64,000 bases of DNA, from NCBI GenBank assembly GCA_006226775.1, contig SBGD01000061.1, forward strand, positions 1 to 64,000, written 5' to 3'. The stretch comes from Paracoccaceae bacterium (GTDB taxonomy: Bacteria; Pseudomonadota; Alphaproteobacteria; Rhodobacterales; Rhodobacteraceae). Shown here piece after piece: positions 1 to 7,839 of this stretch (its first letter is position 1; every line of letters starts with the position of its first letter). The position numbers and the translations under genes were made by a program. The notes beneath the pieces are model-generated. The model searched no databases. It saw only the letters and a list, made by a program, of their open reading frames with translations, and had not been told where the DNA came from.

Positions 1-19
1 TATGCCTCACGGCACCGCG

Positions 20-808
20 TCAAAGGTGGGCGAATAGCCCGGAACAGGTGGGCGCATGTTGTCGGAATGGGTGGGCCGATCCTCCGGAATACGCAATCTC
101 GTCCACGGGGTCGAAATAGACGCCGGAGGCCAGGTGCGGAATGGGGATATCGGGCGGTACGGGAAAGACGCGGGTGCCATCGGCATCGGTCAGGGTCATG
201 GCGGTGTCGCTGAACCTTGCGTCATGGCGGGCCTCGGGCCGCGCGCCGTCGATCCAGCGCCGCAGCGCCGGGGGCAGGTCTTGGGCCGGGCCGAGACGGA
301 TGGGCAGGTAGTCCAGAACAAGCGTTTCCGTCCCGTGGTCAAAGCGATCGACGCGGTGACCGGAGGCTGGTGCAACATAGGTGAACTGGAAGCTGGCGAT
401 CCGGTCCAACCCGGTGATCTGGGACAGTCGCGACAGGAGCGTGCGGAAATTCGGCCCGAGCGGCTTGTTGACGTGGGTGAGCGCCGGGACATGCGGGTTG
501 GACAACCGGATACCGTCGAGGTCGACCCGGCTGCGCCGTGACTTGTCTCCGCCCAGCAGGATGGTTTCGATGAAGCTGCCCGGGGTTGCTTCGACTGTCC
601 ATTCCACCTTGTCGGCATCGAGCAGCACGAGGATGACCTCGCTGCCGGGACGGTCGACGATCACCCTGGCCTGGGGTTCGTTGCGGAAATCGCCGGGCGC
701 GACCCAGCCCTTGTTGACGGCAACAACGTGGATTTCACGTTCTGCAACCGCCGGCCATGCAATCCACAGGATCAACATGGCAACAAGGATCGTCGGAACC
801 AGTCTCAC
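20..808 (-). CDS. Secreted protein of unknown function
   Basis: I do not recognise this 262-residue protein. The N-terminus has a short basic segment, a hydrophobic stretch (about residues 5-20) and an AVA-type cleavage site near residue 22, so it is probably exported to the periplasm. The rest is soluble, with no repeat or metal motif that I can name. A GTG start at 808 is preferred over the in-frame GTG at 814, because a GGGGG ribosome-binding sequence lies about five bases before 808 but abuts 814. It follows the one-carbon cluster on the same strand, separated by a hairpin at 850-877, so it is probably a separate unit. The C-terminus lies close to the window edge, so an indel affecting its last residues cannot be judged. 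Confidence 0.7.
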   Translation of the reverse strand: MRLVPTILVAMLILWIAWPAVAEREIHVVAVNKGWVAPGDFRNEPQARVIVDRPGSEVILVLLDADKVEWTVEATPGSFIETILLGGDKSRRSRVDLDGIRLSNPHVPALTHVNKPLGPNFRTLLSRLSQITGLDRIASFQFTYVAPASGHRVDRFDHGTETLVLDYLPIRLGPAQDLPPALRRWIDGARPEARHDARFSDTAMTLTDADGTRVFPVPPDIPIPHLASGVYFDPVDEIAYSGGSAHPFRQHAPTCSGLFAHL

Positions 809-849
809 GCGCACCCCCGGTTTCTGGCGCGCCCCAGTCTAGCACACTT

Positions 850-877
850 CCCGAAACCATGGTGACATGGTCTCGGG
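850..877 (-). terminator. Hairpin after the one-carbon cluster
   Basis: Twelve-base arms (850-861 and 866-877) pair around a four-base loop with one mismatch. It lies just downstream of the corrinoid methyltransferase stop codon. There is no T-run, so it may be a Rho-assisted or 3'-end-stabilising structure rather than a classical intrinsic terminator. Confidence 0.5.
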
Positions 878-904
878 CTGAATCAATCACATCGGTCTGC
901 GGGG

Positions 905-1966
905 TTACGCCCGGCGGCGGCGCCCGCCGGAGCGGCCTGCGCGGCCGCGGCCTTCCTGGCCGACCTTCGGGGCCACCTTGTTCGTCGAGATCCACATCTG
1001 GCCGTGCGGGTCGTTGTCGGTCAGGAAATTGGCGGCGCGGATCGCCTCCATCTCCGAACCGGGCCGCGCCAGGGTCGAGCCGAGGCCGAAAAGCTGGCAG
1101 AAGGTCTCGTCATCCATGTCCTCGGGCAGGACAATGCCGGAGGCCGCAACCTCGGCCCGCTTGGCGGCGATCTTCGAGGGCGGCACCGGCAGGGCGATGG
1201 GGTTCATGATCGCCGAGGTCATGCCCGCGCCCATGGCCATCGGCAGGAAGGCATTGTTGATGCCATGCCGGTTGGGCAGCCCGAACGAGATGTTCGACGC
1301 GCCGCAGGTGGTATTGACGCCCAGTTCCTCGCGCAACCGGCGGACCAGGGTGAAGACCTGCTTGCCGGCGGTGCCCATGGCGCCGATCGGCATGACCAGC
1401 GGGTCGACCACGATGTCATGCGCGGGAATGCCGAAATCGGCGGCGCGCTGGACGATCTTCTTCGCCACCGCAAAGCGCACGTCGGGGTCTTCGGAAATGC
1501 CGGTGTCGTCGTTCGAGATCGCCACCACCGGCACGTTGTATTTCTTGACCAGCGGCAGGATCACCTCCAGCCGCTCTTCCTCGCCCGTGACCGAGTTCAG
1601 GAGCGGGCGGCCCTCGGCGACCTCGAGCCCGACCTCCAGCGCGCCGGGCACCGAGGAGTCGATGCACAAGGGCACGTCGACAAGCCCTTGGACCAGCTCG
1701 AGAATCTGGCGCATCAGCGGCGGTTCGGTCTCGTTCGGGTTGGGGTTGGAGTTGTAGACCACCCCGGCATTGATATCGAGCACATTGGCCCCGGCGGCGA
1801 CCTGGGCGATCGCGTCCCGCTCGACGGTCGAGAAATCGCCCGCCTCAAGCTCGGCGGCCAGTTTCTTGCGGCCGGTGGGGTTGATCCGCTCGCCGATGAC
1901 GCAGAACGGCTCGTCAAAGCCGATGACGGCGGTTTTGTTTTTCGACTCGACGATGGTGCGCGTCAT
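905..1966 (-). CDS. Methyltetrahydrofolate:corrinoid methyltransferase
   Basis: This 353-residue protein has the pterin-binding TIM-barrel fold shared by dihydropteroate synthase and MtrH/MtgA/AcsE-type methyltransferases. Visible motifs are GERINPTGRKK (residues 25-35), DINAGVV, NSVTGEE and VVDPLVMPIG. Such enzymes move a methyl group between a corrinoid protein and tetrahydrofolate in the cytosol, for example during glycine betaine or other methylamine demethylation. The start codon overlaps the stop of the HAD gene by four bases (ATGA), showing translational coupling. The C-terminus is an Arg/Gly-rich tail. An upstream in-frame extension of about 260 codons is only an open frame through the HAD gene and is not part of the protein. 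The corrinoid carrier and the substrate-specific MttB-like methyltransferase are not in this window. A true folate-biosynthetic DHPS is less likely, given the neighbours and length. Confidence 0.85.
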   Translation of the reverse strand: MTRTIVESKNKTAVIGFDEPFCVIGERINPTGRKKLAAELEAGDFSTVERDAIAQVAAGANVLDINAGVVYNSNPNPNETEPPLMRQILELVQGLVDVPLCIDSSVPGALEVGLEVAEGRPLLNSVTGEEERLEVILPLVKKYNVPVVAISNDDTGISEDPDVRFAVAKKIVQRAADFGIPAHDIVVDPLVMPIGAMGTAGKQVFTLVRRLREELGVNTTCGASNISFGLPNRHGINNAFLPMAMGAGMTSAIMNPIALPVPPSKIAAKRAEVAASGIVLPEDMDDETFCQLFGLGSTLARPGSEMEAIRAANFLTDNDPHGQMWISTNKVAPKVGQEGRGRAGRSGGRRRRA

Positions 1967-2622
1967 GCGGCAACTCCTTTGAAGCGCTCCAGGATGGCTG
2001 GCAGCGCGGGATCGGTGAAATCTTGCATCGTGACATGGGCCCCGGCCTGGCGCAGCCCGTGGTCGTCCAGCCCTGAGCGGATGCCCACGGTATAGGCGCC
2101 GGATCCGCGCGCGGCGCGGGCGCCGGAGGGGCTGTCCTCGAAGGCAATCGCCTGGTTGGGGGTGACGCCCAGCTGGCGCATCGCCTCCTGGTAGGGATAG
2201 GGGTCGGGCTTGCCGCGCGGGCATTCCTCGCCGATCACGATCACCTCGAAGGCGTCGCGCAGCCCGATGGCGCCCAGCATCGCCTCGGCATTGGGGCGCA
2301 TGGCATTGGTGACGATGGCGCGGGGCCAGTCCTCGGCCACGGCGCGCGCCACCAGCGTGTCGACGCCGGGCATCGGCGGATAGGGCCGGGGCAGGCGGTC
2401 GCGGAACTGGGCTTCCTTCCATTCCGAAAGGCCCTGGGGGTCGGGTTCGTCCGGCAGGAACTCGGCGAAGACATCGACGTTCAGCCGCCCGTGGACATGG
2501 GTCATGTAGAAGGCCGCGTCGAGGTCCATGCCGCGCGCTGTCCAGAGCTCCTTGTAGACCTGCATGTGAATCGGGTCGGAATTGAGCATGGTTCCGTCGA
2601 GATCGAAAAGCAGCGCGGGCAT
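1963..2622 (-). CDS. HAD-superfamily hydrolase, subfamily IA
   Basis: The protein has 219 residues and is a cytosolic phosphatase-like enzyme of the phosphoglycolate phosphatase/beta-phosphoglucomutase type. HAD motif I is FDLDGTMLNSD with the nucleophile and acid at Asp7 and Asp9. An alpha-helical cap follows, and the motif IV region reads FEDSPSG. AAGGA precedes the ATG by seven to eight bases. It sits between methylenetetrahydrofolate reductase and the corrinoid methyltransferase, and overlaps the latter by four bases. This suggests a housekeeping or metabolite-repair role in the same one-carbon route; the actual substrate cannot be read from the sequence. Confidence 0.85.
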   Translation of the reverse strand: MPALLFDLDGTMLNSDPIHMQVYKELWTARGMDLDAAFYMTHVHGRLNVDVFAEFLPDEPDPQGLSEWKEAQFRDRLPRPYPPMPGVDTLVARAVAEDWPRAIVTNAMRPNAEAMLGAIGLRDAFEVIVIGEECPRGKPDPYPYQEAMRQLGVTPNQAIAFEDSPSGARAARGSGAYTVGIRSGLDDHGLRQAGAHVTMQDFTDPALPAILERFKGVAA

Positions 2623-2631
2623 GGGGTGTCC

Positions 2632-3561
2632 TTATGTCTCGCGGGCCGGGCGGCAGGCCGCGCCGCCGGTGTCGGTGGCCCATTGGGCATTGGTCTTGAT
2701 GCCGCCGAGCGGGAAGAAGTGGACCTGTGCGATATTGCACTCGGGATGCGCGGCCTTGTGCAGCGCAAGCTCGGTCACCACTTCCGTGGGCTCGTAGGGC
2801 AAAAGCAGCTTGGTCACGTCCATGGCCCGTTTCTGCAGGACTTTCAAGGAGGGGCCGACGCCGCAGGCGATGGCGAACTTGATCAGCGTCTGCAGTTTGG
2901 CCGGGCCGGCGATGCCGACATGGATCGGCAGAGTGATGCCGGCCTCTTGCAGCGCCTCGGCCCAGGCGATGATCGGCCTGGCGTCAAAGGCGAACTGGGT
3001 GGCCAGCGCCATCTCGGCGTCGGTGGTCTCGGAGAATGCCTGTTTCCAGCGCAGCGCGGCCTCGACATTGGCCGAACCGCCGTCGGGGTCGATGTCGCGG
3101 TTGCCCTCGGGGTGGCCGGCGACATGCAGGCGCTTGAAGCCTGCCTTGTCGAACAGACCGGTCTGCATCAGCGCGATGGAACTGTCGAAAGCGCCCTGCG
3201 GTTCGGCGAGCCCCCCGGCGAGCAGCAGCGCCTGGTCGACGCCGGCCTCGCCCTGGTACATGGCGATCCAGTTTTCCAGCGTGGCGGCATCGCGGATGAT
3301 GCGCGCCGGGAAATGCGGCATGACGGGAAAGCCGTCGCGCGCGAGGCGGCGGGCGGTGGCGACCATCTCCTCGATCGGCGTGCCGTCGATATGGGCGATG
3401 TAGACGCGGGTGCCGGGGGCCAGCACTTCGCGGAAATCCGCGACCTTCTCGGCGGTGCGCGGCATCACCTCGAGGGAATAGCCGGCGAGGAAGGCCTCGA
3501 CCTCGGCCTGTGCGGTCCGGCGCGGCGCGGGATCGCGGCGTTTGAAGTTCAGCAGAGCCAT
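2632..3561 (-). CDS. Methylenetetrahydrofolate reductase family protein
   Basis: The product (309 residues from the chosen start) resembles MetF-type 5,10-methylenetetrahydrofolate reductases: a single TIM barrel with the sequence PHFPAR in an early strand, GxxP-containing loops and a THF-binding C-terminal half. It interconverts methylene-THF and methyl-THF. Next to a methyl-THF:corrinoid methyltransferase, the likely direction is oxidation of methyl-THF formed during demethylation of a methylated substrate; that direction is inference. The start at MALLNFKRR is chosen because GGGAGG lies five bases upstream. A longer frame from 3612 would overlap the upstream gene and lacks such a site. It is a divergent member, clearly different from the classical biosynthetic MetF. 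Confidence 0.8.
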   Translation of the reverse strand: MALLNFKRRDPAPRRTAQAEVEAFLAGYSLEVMPRTAEKVADFREVLAPGTRVYIAHIDGTPIEEMVATARRLARDGFPVMPHFPARIIRDAATLENWIAMYQGEAGVDQALLLAGGLAEPQGAFDSSIALMQTGLFDKAGFKRLHVAGHPEGNRDIDPDGGSANVEAALRWKQAFSETTDAEMALATQFAFDARPIIAWAEALQEAGITLPIHVGIAGPAKLQTLIKFAIACGVGPSLKVLQKRAMDVTKLLLPYEPTEVVTELALHKAAHPECNIAQVHFFPLGGIKTNAQWATDTGGAACRPARET

Positions 3562-3596
3562 TGCGGCCTCCCAGAGTTGCACGGGACCCATGACCG

Positions 3597-3899
3597 TCAG
3601 GCCGGGGCCCATCCATCGTTGGCGATCAGCGCCTTGAGCCGGGCGCGATCATACTCGGCATCGAGACGGGCCGCTTCGCTTGCGGCCACCTCCGATGCCT
3701 CTCCGTCAACCGGGTAGGGGGCGGCCTTGCGCCATTCGGCAAGATAGGCATCGGTCTCGGCCGCGCCAACCTTCATCGCGGCGCGGTCGATGGCCTGCTC
3801 GAAACGCTCGGGCAGGGGCGCCTTCGACGCCCGGCGGCCCTTGCCGACGATGACCTGCGCCGGGATGTCCCGCCAGTAGACCACTGTCACATCAACCAT
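3597..3899 (-). CDS. Small 'virulence factor' family protein (PF13769-like)
   Basis: This 100-residue soluble protein starts MVDVTVVYWRDIPAQVIVGKG and is rich in Glu, Ala and Arg. It matches my recollection of a small conserved family, named 'virulence factor' only by history, that sits upstream of methylenetetrahydrofolate reductase in Rhodobacteraceae and Rhizobiales. No catalytic residues or membrane segments are visible. It is the first gene of the minus-strand one-carbon operon, followed after 35 bases by the reductase. The role is unknown; its constant company suggests it is an accessory factor for the corrinoid methyl-transfer system. Confidence 0.7.
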   Translation of the reverse strand: MVDVTVVYWRDIPAQVIVGKGRRASKAPLPERFEQAIDRAAMKVGAAETDAYLAEWRKAAPYPVDGEASEVAASEAARLDAEYDRARLKALIANDGWAPA

Positions 3900-4113
3900 G
3901 CGAATCCCCTTCTCGGTTGACCCTGATTAGACGAGGGCCGGGTGGTGCCGCGTGCCGTTTTCGACAGAACGCCGCGGATCAGCGACCTGCGCCGGGCACG
4001 CGCCATGGATAGGCGCTGCGCCGCCACAGGGAAACCCGCAGTGCGGCTCATAATTCTCATGCAGATGATGAGCCTCGTTCATGGCGGAAATTTGCCTGAC
4101 CGTGGGGAAAGAT

Positions 4114-4142
4114 TTGACAATTGGCCGATACGATGCCTTGCG
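4114..4142 (+). promoter_or_regulatory. Possible promoter of ppx/gppA
   Basis: A perfect TTGACA hexamer lies at 4114-4119, about 80 bases before the gene start. The matching -10 region near 4137 is poor, so this is only a candidate. The 298-base gap 3900-4197 between the divergent genes holds no other gene that I can support. Confidence 0.3.
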
Positions 4143-4197
4143 CGAAAGGGGGCGCATCCCTATCCTGCAAGGCAACACGATACTCGGAGGGCGCAAG

Positions 4198-5310
4198 ATG
4201 ACGCCCAGGCGTCCCAAAGGTGCGGGCGCATTCCCGAAACCGGTAGAGAGCCCCGCGCCCCAACCGCCCGATCCGGACGAGCTTTATGCCGCGCTGGATC
4301 TGGGCACCAACAGTTGCCGGATGCTGATTGCCCAACCCAAGGGCAGTCAGTTTCACGTCGTGGACAGCTTTTCGAAATCGGTGCAGCTGGGATCCGGGCT
4401 GGAACGCTCGGGGCGGCTGAGCCGGGCCTCGATGGGGCGCACGGTCCAGGCGATGCGGATCTGCGGCCAGAAGCTGAAGCGCCACGGGGTGATCCGGATG
4501 CGGCTGGTGGCGACCGAGGCCTGCCGGCGGGCGAAGAATTCCCGCGACCTGGTGAAATTCGTGCGCCGCGAGACCGGCTTGCAGCTGGAAATCATCCAGC
4601 CCGAGGAAGAGGCGCGGCTGGCGGTGATCTCCTGCGCGCCGCTGGTCTCGACCAAGACCGATCAATTGCTGGTGGTCGATATCGGCGGCGGCTCGACGGA
4701 ACTGGTCTGGATCGATCTTTCGACGGTGCCCAATCACGACCGGCCGCGCGCGATCATGCGGCTGCACACCGGGTTCCAGAACGCCGACAGCCCGTTTCCG
4801 GTGGCGCGGGTGGTGGACTGGATCTCGGTGCCCCTGGGGGTGGCGACGCTGCGCGACCAGTTCAACGATGTCGAGGACGACGCGGCGCGCTATGCGCTGA
4901 TGTCGTGGTTCTTCGAGGAGAACCTGGCCGATTTCGCGCCCTACAAGAACGAACAAGCGCGCGAGGGGTTCCAGATCGTCGGCACGAGCGGAACCGTGAC
5001 CACGGTGGCGGCCTCGCACCTGGGGCTGAAGCGCTATGACCGCAACAAGGTGGACGGGTTGCGGATGACCAGTGACCAGATCGACAAGGTGATCAACGGC
5101 TACCTCGAGCTTGGCCCCGAGGGGCGGCGCACCGATCCGCGGATCGGCCAGGACCGGCACGCGCTGATCATGTCGGGCGCGGCGATCCTGCAGGCGCTCT
5201 TGCGCTGCTGGCCCACCGACCGGCTGTCGGTGGCGGACCGCGGCCTGCGCGAGGGGTTGCTTTACGCGCAGATGTCGGCGGACGGGGTGCTGGAGGACGG
5301 GCCGTTCTGA
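4198..5310 (+). CDS. ppx: Exopolyphosphatase / guanosine pentaphosphatase (Ppx/GppA)
   Basis: The 370-residue protein is a member of the ASKHA-fold Ppx/GppA family, which degrades inorganic polyphosphate and/or converts pppGpp to ppGpp in the cytosol. The phosphate-binding motif ALDLGTNSCRMLI lies near residue 34, and the second motif VVDIGGGSTELVW near residue 160. ATG 4198 is preferred over the upstream in-frame ATG at 4081, because CGGAGG lies seven bases before it and the longer extension shows no homology-like sequence. At 370 residues it is close to the short, one-module form of the family. It is followed after about 120 bases by rlmE, with a hairpin repeat between. Whether it prefers polyphosphate or pppGpp cannot be told. 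Confidence 0.9.
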   Translation: MTPRRPKGAGAFPKPVESPAPQPPDPDELYAALDLGTNSCRMLIAQPKGSQFHVVDSFSKSVQLGSGLERSGRLSRASMGRTVQAMRICGQKLKRHGVIRMRLVATEACRRAKNSRDLVKFVRRETGLQLEIIQPEEEARLAVISCAPLVSTKTDQLLVVDIGGGSTELVWIDLSTVPNHDRPRAIMRLHTGFQNADSPFPVARVVDWISVPLGVATLRDQFNDVEDDAARYALMSWFFEENLADFAPYKNEQAREGFQIVGTSGTVTTVAASHLGLKRYDRNKVDGLRMTSDQIDKVINGYLELGPEGRRTDPRIGQDRHALIMSGAAILQALLRCWPTDRLSVADRGLREGLLYAQMSADGVLEDGPF

Positions 5311-5365
5311 ACGGCGCGTCTTGAAATTGTGCGCTGCGCGCGCTTTATGAGCCCTTCGGGCGGAA

Positions 5366-5402
5366 TGGGGGGCCAGCCCCCCAAACCCCCCGGGATATTT
5401 TT
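5366..5402 (+). repeat. Rhodobacteraceae-type intergenic palindrome / terminator
   Basis: Arms TGGGGGGC (5366-5373) and GCCCCCCA (5376-5383) pair across a two-base loop. A C-run, GGGATATTTTT and then AACCAGAGAAG follow. From memory, this hairpin plus the 'CCCGGGATATTTTT' tail is a dispersed element frequent in Rhodobacteraceae intergenic DNA. Here it lies between ppx and rlmE and could end ppx transcription on the T-run. Confidence 0.55.
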
Positions 5403-5431
5403 GAACCAGAGAAGGACCGGGGCGGGATTTC

Positions 5432-6160
5432 ATGGCGAAGACACCTTCGGGCAAGAACACCTCGGGGCGCGGGCAGCGCGATCTGACGGTCAAGGTCAAG
5501 ACCGCGCGGGGGCGCAAGTTGTCCTCGACGCGCTGGTTGCAGCGGCAGTTGAACGACCCTTACGTCAAGCGCGCCCAGGCCGAGGGCTATCGCGGGCGGG
5601 CGGCCTTCAAGATCCTCGAGTTGGACGAGAAGTACCGTTTTCTCGTGCCCGGGGCGCGGGTGGTGGACCTGGGCTGTGCGCCGGGCGGCTGGTGCCAGGT
5701 GGCGGTCAAGCGGGTCAATGCGCTGGGGGAGAAATCCGGCAAGGCCGTGGGCCGGGTGCTGGGGATCGACCTGCAGGAGGTTGAGCCGATCGCCGGGGCC
5801 GAGCTGCATGTGCTGGATTTTCTCGACGAGGGCGCCGACGACAGGGTCAAGGGCTGGCTGGATGGCAAGGCCGACGTGGTGATGTCGGACATGGCGGCCT
5901 CGTCCTCGGGGCACAAGCAGACCGATCATCTGCGGATCATGACGCTTTGCGAGGCGGCGGCCTGGTTCGCCTTTGACGTGCTGGAGCCGGGCGGGACCTT
6001 CGTGGCCAAGGTGCTGGCCGGGGGCGCCGAGGGGGAGTTGCAGAAGCTGTTGAAGCAGAACTTCACCAAGGTGGCGAATGTCAAACCGCCAAGCTCGCGG
6101 TCGGATTCATCGGAGAAGTTCGTCGTGGCGACCGGCTTTCGCGGCACGCCGCCGGAGTGA
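5432..6160 (+). CDS. rlmE: 23S rRNA U2552 2'-O-methyltransferase RlmE (FtsJ/RrmJ)
   Basis: The 242-residue protein methylates the ribose of U2552 in the A-loop of 23S rRNA, late in 50S assembly. The catalytic K-D-K-E tetrad is present as Lys60, Asp153, Lys193 and Glu228; the last three have the same spacing as in the E. coli enzyme. The SAM motif [11 protein letters not shown] spans residues 77-87. A basic N-terminal extension of about 20 residues is typical for alphaproteobacteria. The pairing of ppx with rlmE is, from memory, common in this group. A hairpin follows at 6166-6191. Confidence 0.95.
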   Translation: MAKTPSGKNTSGRGQRDLTVKVKTARGRKLSSTRWLQRQLNDPYVKRAQAEGYRGRAAFKILELDEKYRFLVPGARVVDLGCAPGGWCQVAVKRVNALGEKSGKAVGRVLGIDLQEVEPIAGAELHVLDFLDEGADDRVKGWLDGKADVVMSDMAASSSGHKQTDHLRIMTLCEAAAWFAFDVLEPGGTFVAKVLAGGAEGELQKLLKQNFTKVANVKPPSSRSDSSEKFVVATGFRGTPPE

Positions 6161-6165
6161 AGGAA

Positions 6166-6191
6166 CCGGCCCCGGTGTGAGAGCGGGCCGG
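6166..6191 (+). terminator. Hairpin after rlmE
   Basis: CCGGCCC (6166-6172) pairs with GGGCCGG (6185-6191) six bases after the rlmE stop codon. No T-run follows, so termination strength is uncertain. Confidence 0.4.
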
Positions 6192-6220
6192 CCCAGTCGA
6201 CCTGGAAACGCGCGTCCGGC

Positions 6221-6304
6221 TCAGGCCTCCTGCGGCACGAGGATGCAGGAGAAAATCAGACAATCCAGAGCGGCGAAGGCCGCGATCCCAAGCAGAATGA
6301 CCAT
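6221..6304 (-). CDS. Possible 27-residue membrane peptide
   Basis: A short frame in the 359-base gap between rlmE and icd encodes MVILLGIAAFAALDCLIF followed by nine more residues, a single hydrophobic segment with a short polar end. The ATG is at 6304 and the TGA at 6221-6223. A weak GGGA lies about eight bases upstream. The hydrophobic pattern suits a single-pass small protein, but GC-rich DNA yields such frames by chance, so conservation must decide. Nothing else gene-like is seen in the gap apart from two copies of TGCCAAGG (6331 and 6358). Confidence 0.3.
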   Translation of the reverse strand: MVILLGIAAFAALDCLIFSCILVPQEA

Positions 6305-6519
6305 TGAACATATCCCGATGCTTTACCTTTTGCCAAGGTAAGGCACTGCCTTGATCCTGCCAAGGTTCACGGCGAAAAACGGCGAAATTACAGCAATTTG
6401 CAGCGCCTTCCTTGCGTGATCGGAACCGGTGGCGCGGCGCGGTGGGGATTGGACGGCAGGGCGAAACAATGCCGCCCCGGCCTGTGGCGAAAATCGGGCA
6501 GGGCGATTCTGCCCGGGCG

Positions 6520-7734
6520 TCAGCCCGAGAGCGCCTTCGAGAGGTTTTCGTCGATCTTTTCCAGGAACCCCATGGTGGTCAGCCATTTCTGCTCGGGGCC
6601 GACCAGAAGCGCCAGGTCCTTGGTCATCTGGCCGGATTCCACCGTCTCGACGATCACCCGTTCGAGGGTTTCGGCAAAGGCGCGCAGGGCGATGTTGTCG
6701 TCGAGCTTGGCGCGGTGCTTGAGCGCGCCGGTCCAGGCGTAGATCGAGGCGATGGAATTGGTCGAGGTGGCCTCGCCCGCCTGGTGCTGGCGGAAGTGGC
6801 GGGTGACGGTGCCATGGGCGGCCTCGGATTCCACGATCTTGCCGTCCGGAGTCATCAGGATCGAAGTCATGAGGCCGAGCGAGCCGAAGCCCTGGGCCAC
6901 GGTGTCGGACTGGACGTCGCCGTCGTAGTTCTTGCAGGCCCAGACATAGCCGCCCGACCATTTCAGCGAGGAGGCGACCATGTCGTCGATCAGGCGGTGC
7001 TCGTACCAGATGTCCTTTTCCTTGAACTTGTCGGCGAATTCCTCGTCGTAGACCTTTTGGAACAGCTCCTTGAAGCGGCCGTCATAGGCCTTGAGGATGG
7101 TGTTCTTGGTCGAGAGATAGACCGGCCAGCCGAGGTTCAGCCCGTAGTTGAGCGCGGCGCGGGCGAAATCGAGGATCGACTGGTCGAGGTTGTACATCGC
7201 CATGGTGACGCCGGAGGAGGGTGCATCGAAGACCTCGCGCTCGATCACCGTGCCGTCCTCGCCCTCGAATTTCAGCGTCAGTTTGCCGGCGCCGGGGAAG
7301 TGGAAATCGGTGGCCTTGTACTGATCGCCAAAGGCGTGGCGGCCGACCACGATGGGCTTGGTCCAGCCCGGCACCAGCCGCGGCACGTTGCGGCAGATGA
7401 TCGGCGCGCGGAACACCACGCCGCCGAGGATGTTGCGGATGGTGCCATTTGGCGAGGGATACATGCGCTTGAGGCCGAATTCCTCGACCCGCTGTTCATC
7501 CGGGGTGATGGTGGCGCATTTGACGCCGACGCCGACCTCTCTGATCTTGTGGGCGGCGTCGAAGGTGACCTGATCGTCGGTGCGGTCGCGTTCCTCGATC
7601 CCGAGGTCGTAGTAGAGCAGGTCGATGTCGAGGTAAGGCTCGATCAGCTTTTTCTTGATGAAATCCCACATGATGCGGGTCATTTCGTCGCCGTCGAGTT
7701 CGACAATGGGGTTGTCTACCTTGATCCGGGTCAT
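6520..7734 (-). CDS. icd: NADP-dependent isocitrate dehydrogenase
   Basis: This 404-residue enzyme of the TCA cycle oxidatively decarboxylates isocitrate to 2-oxoglutarate with NADP. It belongs to the homodimeric subfamily shared with eukaryotes and many alphaproteobacteria: it begins with a [19 protein letters not shown] block and carries [30 protein letters not shown] and [11 protein letters not shown] motifs. The length is normal for that subfamily. It stands alone on the minus strand, with its own presumed promoter between 7735 and 7839. No assignment alternative is reasonable. Confidence 0.97.
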   Translation of the reverse strand: MTRIKVDNPIVELDGDEMTRIMWDFIKKKLIEPYLDIDLLYYDLGIEERDRTDDQVTFDAAHKIREVGVGVKCATITPDEQRVEEFGLKRMYPSPNGTIRNILGGVVFRAPIICRNVPRLVPGWTKPIVVGRHAFGDQYKATDFHFPGAGKLTLKFEGEDGTVIEREVFDAPSSGVTMAMYNLDQSILDFARAALNYGLNLGWPVYLSTKNTILKAYDGRFKELFQKVYDEEFADKFKEKDIWYEHRLIDDMVASSLKWSGGYVWACKNYDGDVQSDTVAQGFGSLGLMTSILMTPDGKIVESEAAHGTVTRHFRQHQAGEATSTNSIASIYAWTGALKHRAKLDDNIALRAFAETLERVIVETVESGQMTKDLALLVGPEQKWLTTMGFLEKIDENLSKALSG

Positions 7735-7839
7735 CGGGGCCTCATGCGCTTGGGGGAATCGGTCGGTGGTGCCGGTCCTAGCCTAGAGATGCGCGGTCGG
7801 GAAGCAATGTATGCCGTTGTATACCATTATGCCGCAGCG

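Noticed and set aside
905-2740. A 611-codon open frame spanning the methyltransferase and HAD gene
   Set aside because: Its first 260 codons are out of frame with the clear HAD hydrolase on the same strand and resemble no protein; the methyltransferase starts at 1966.
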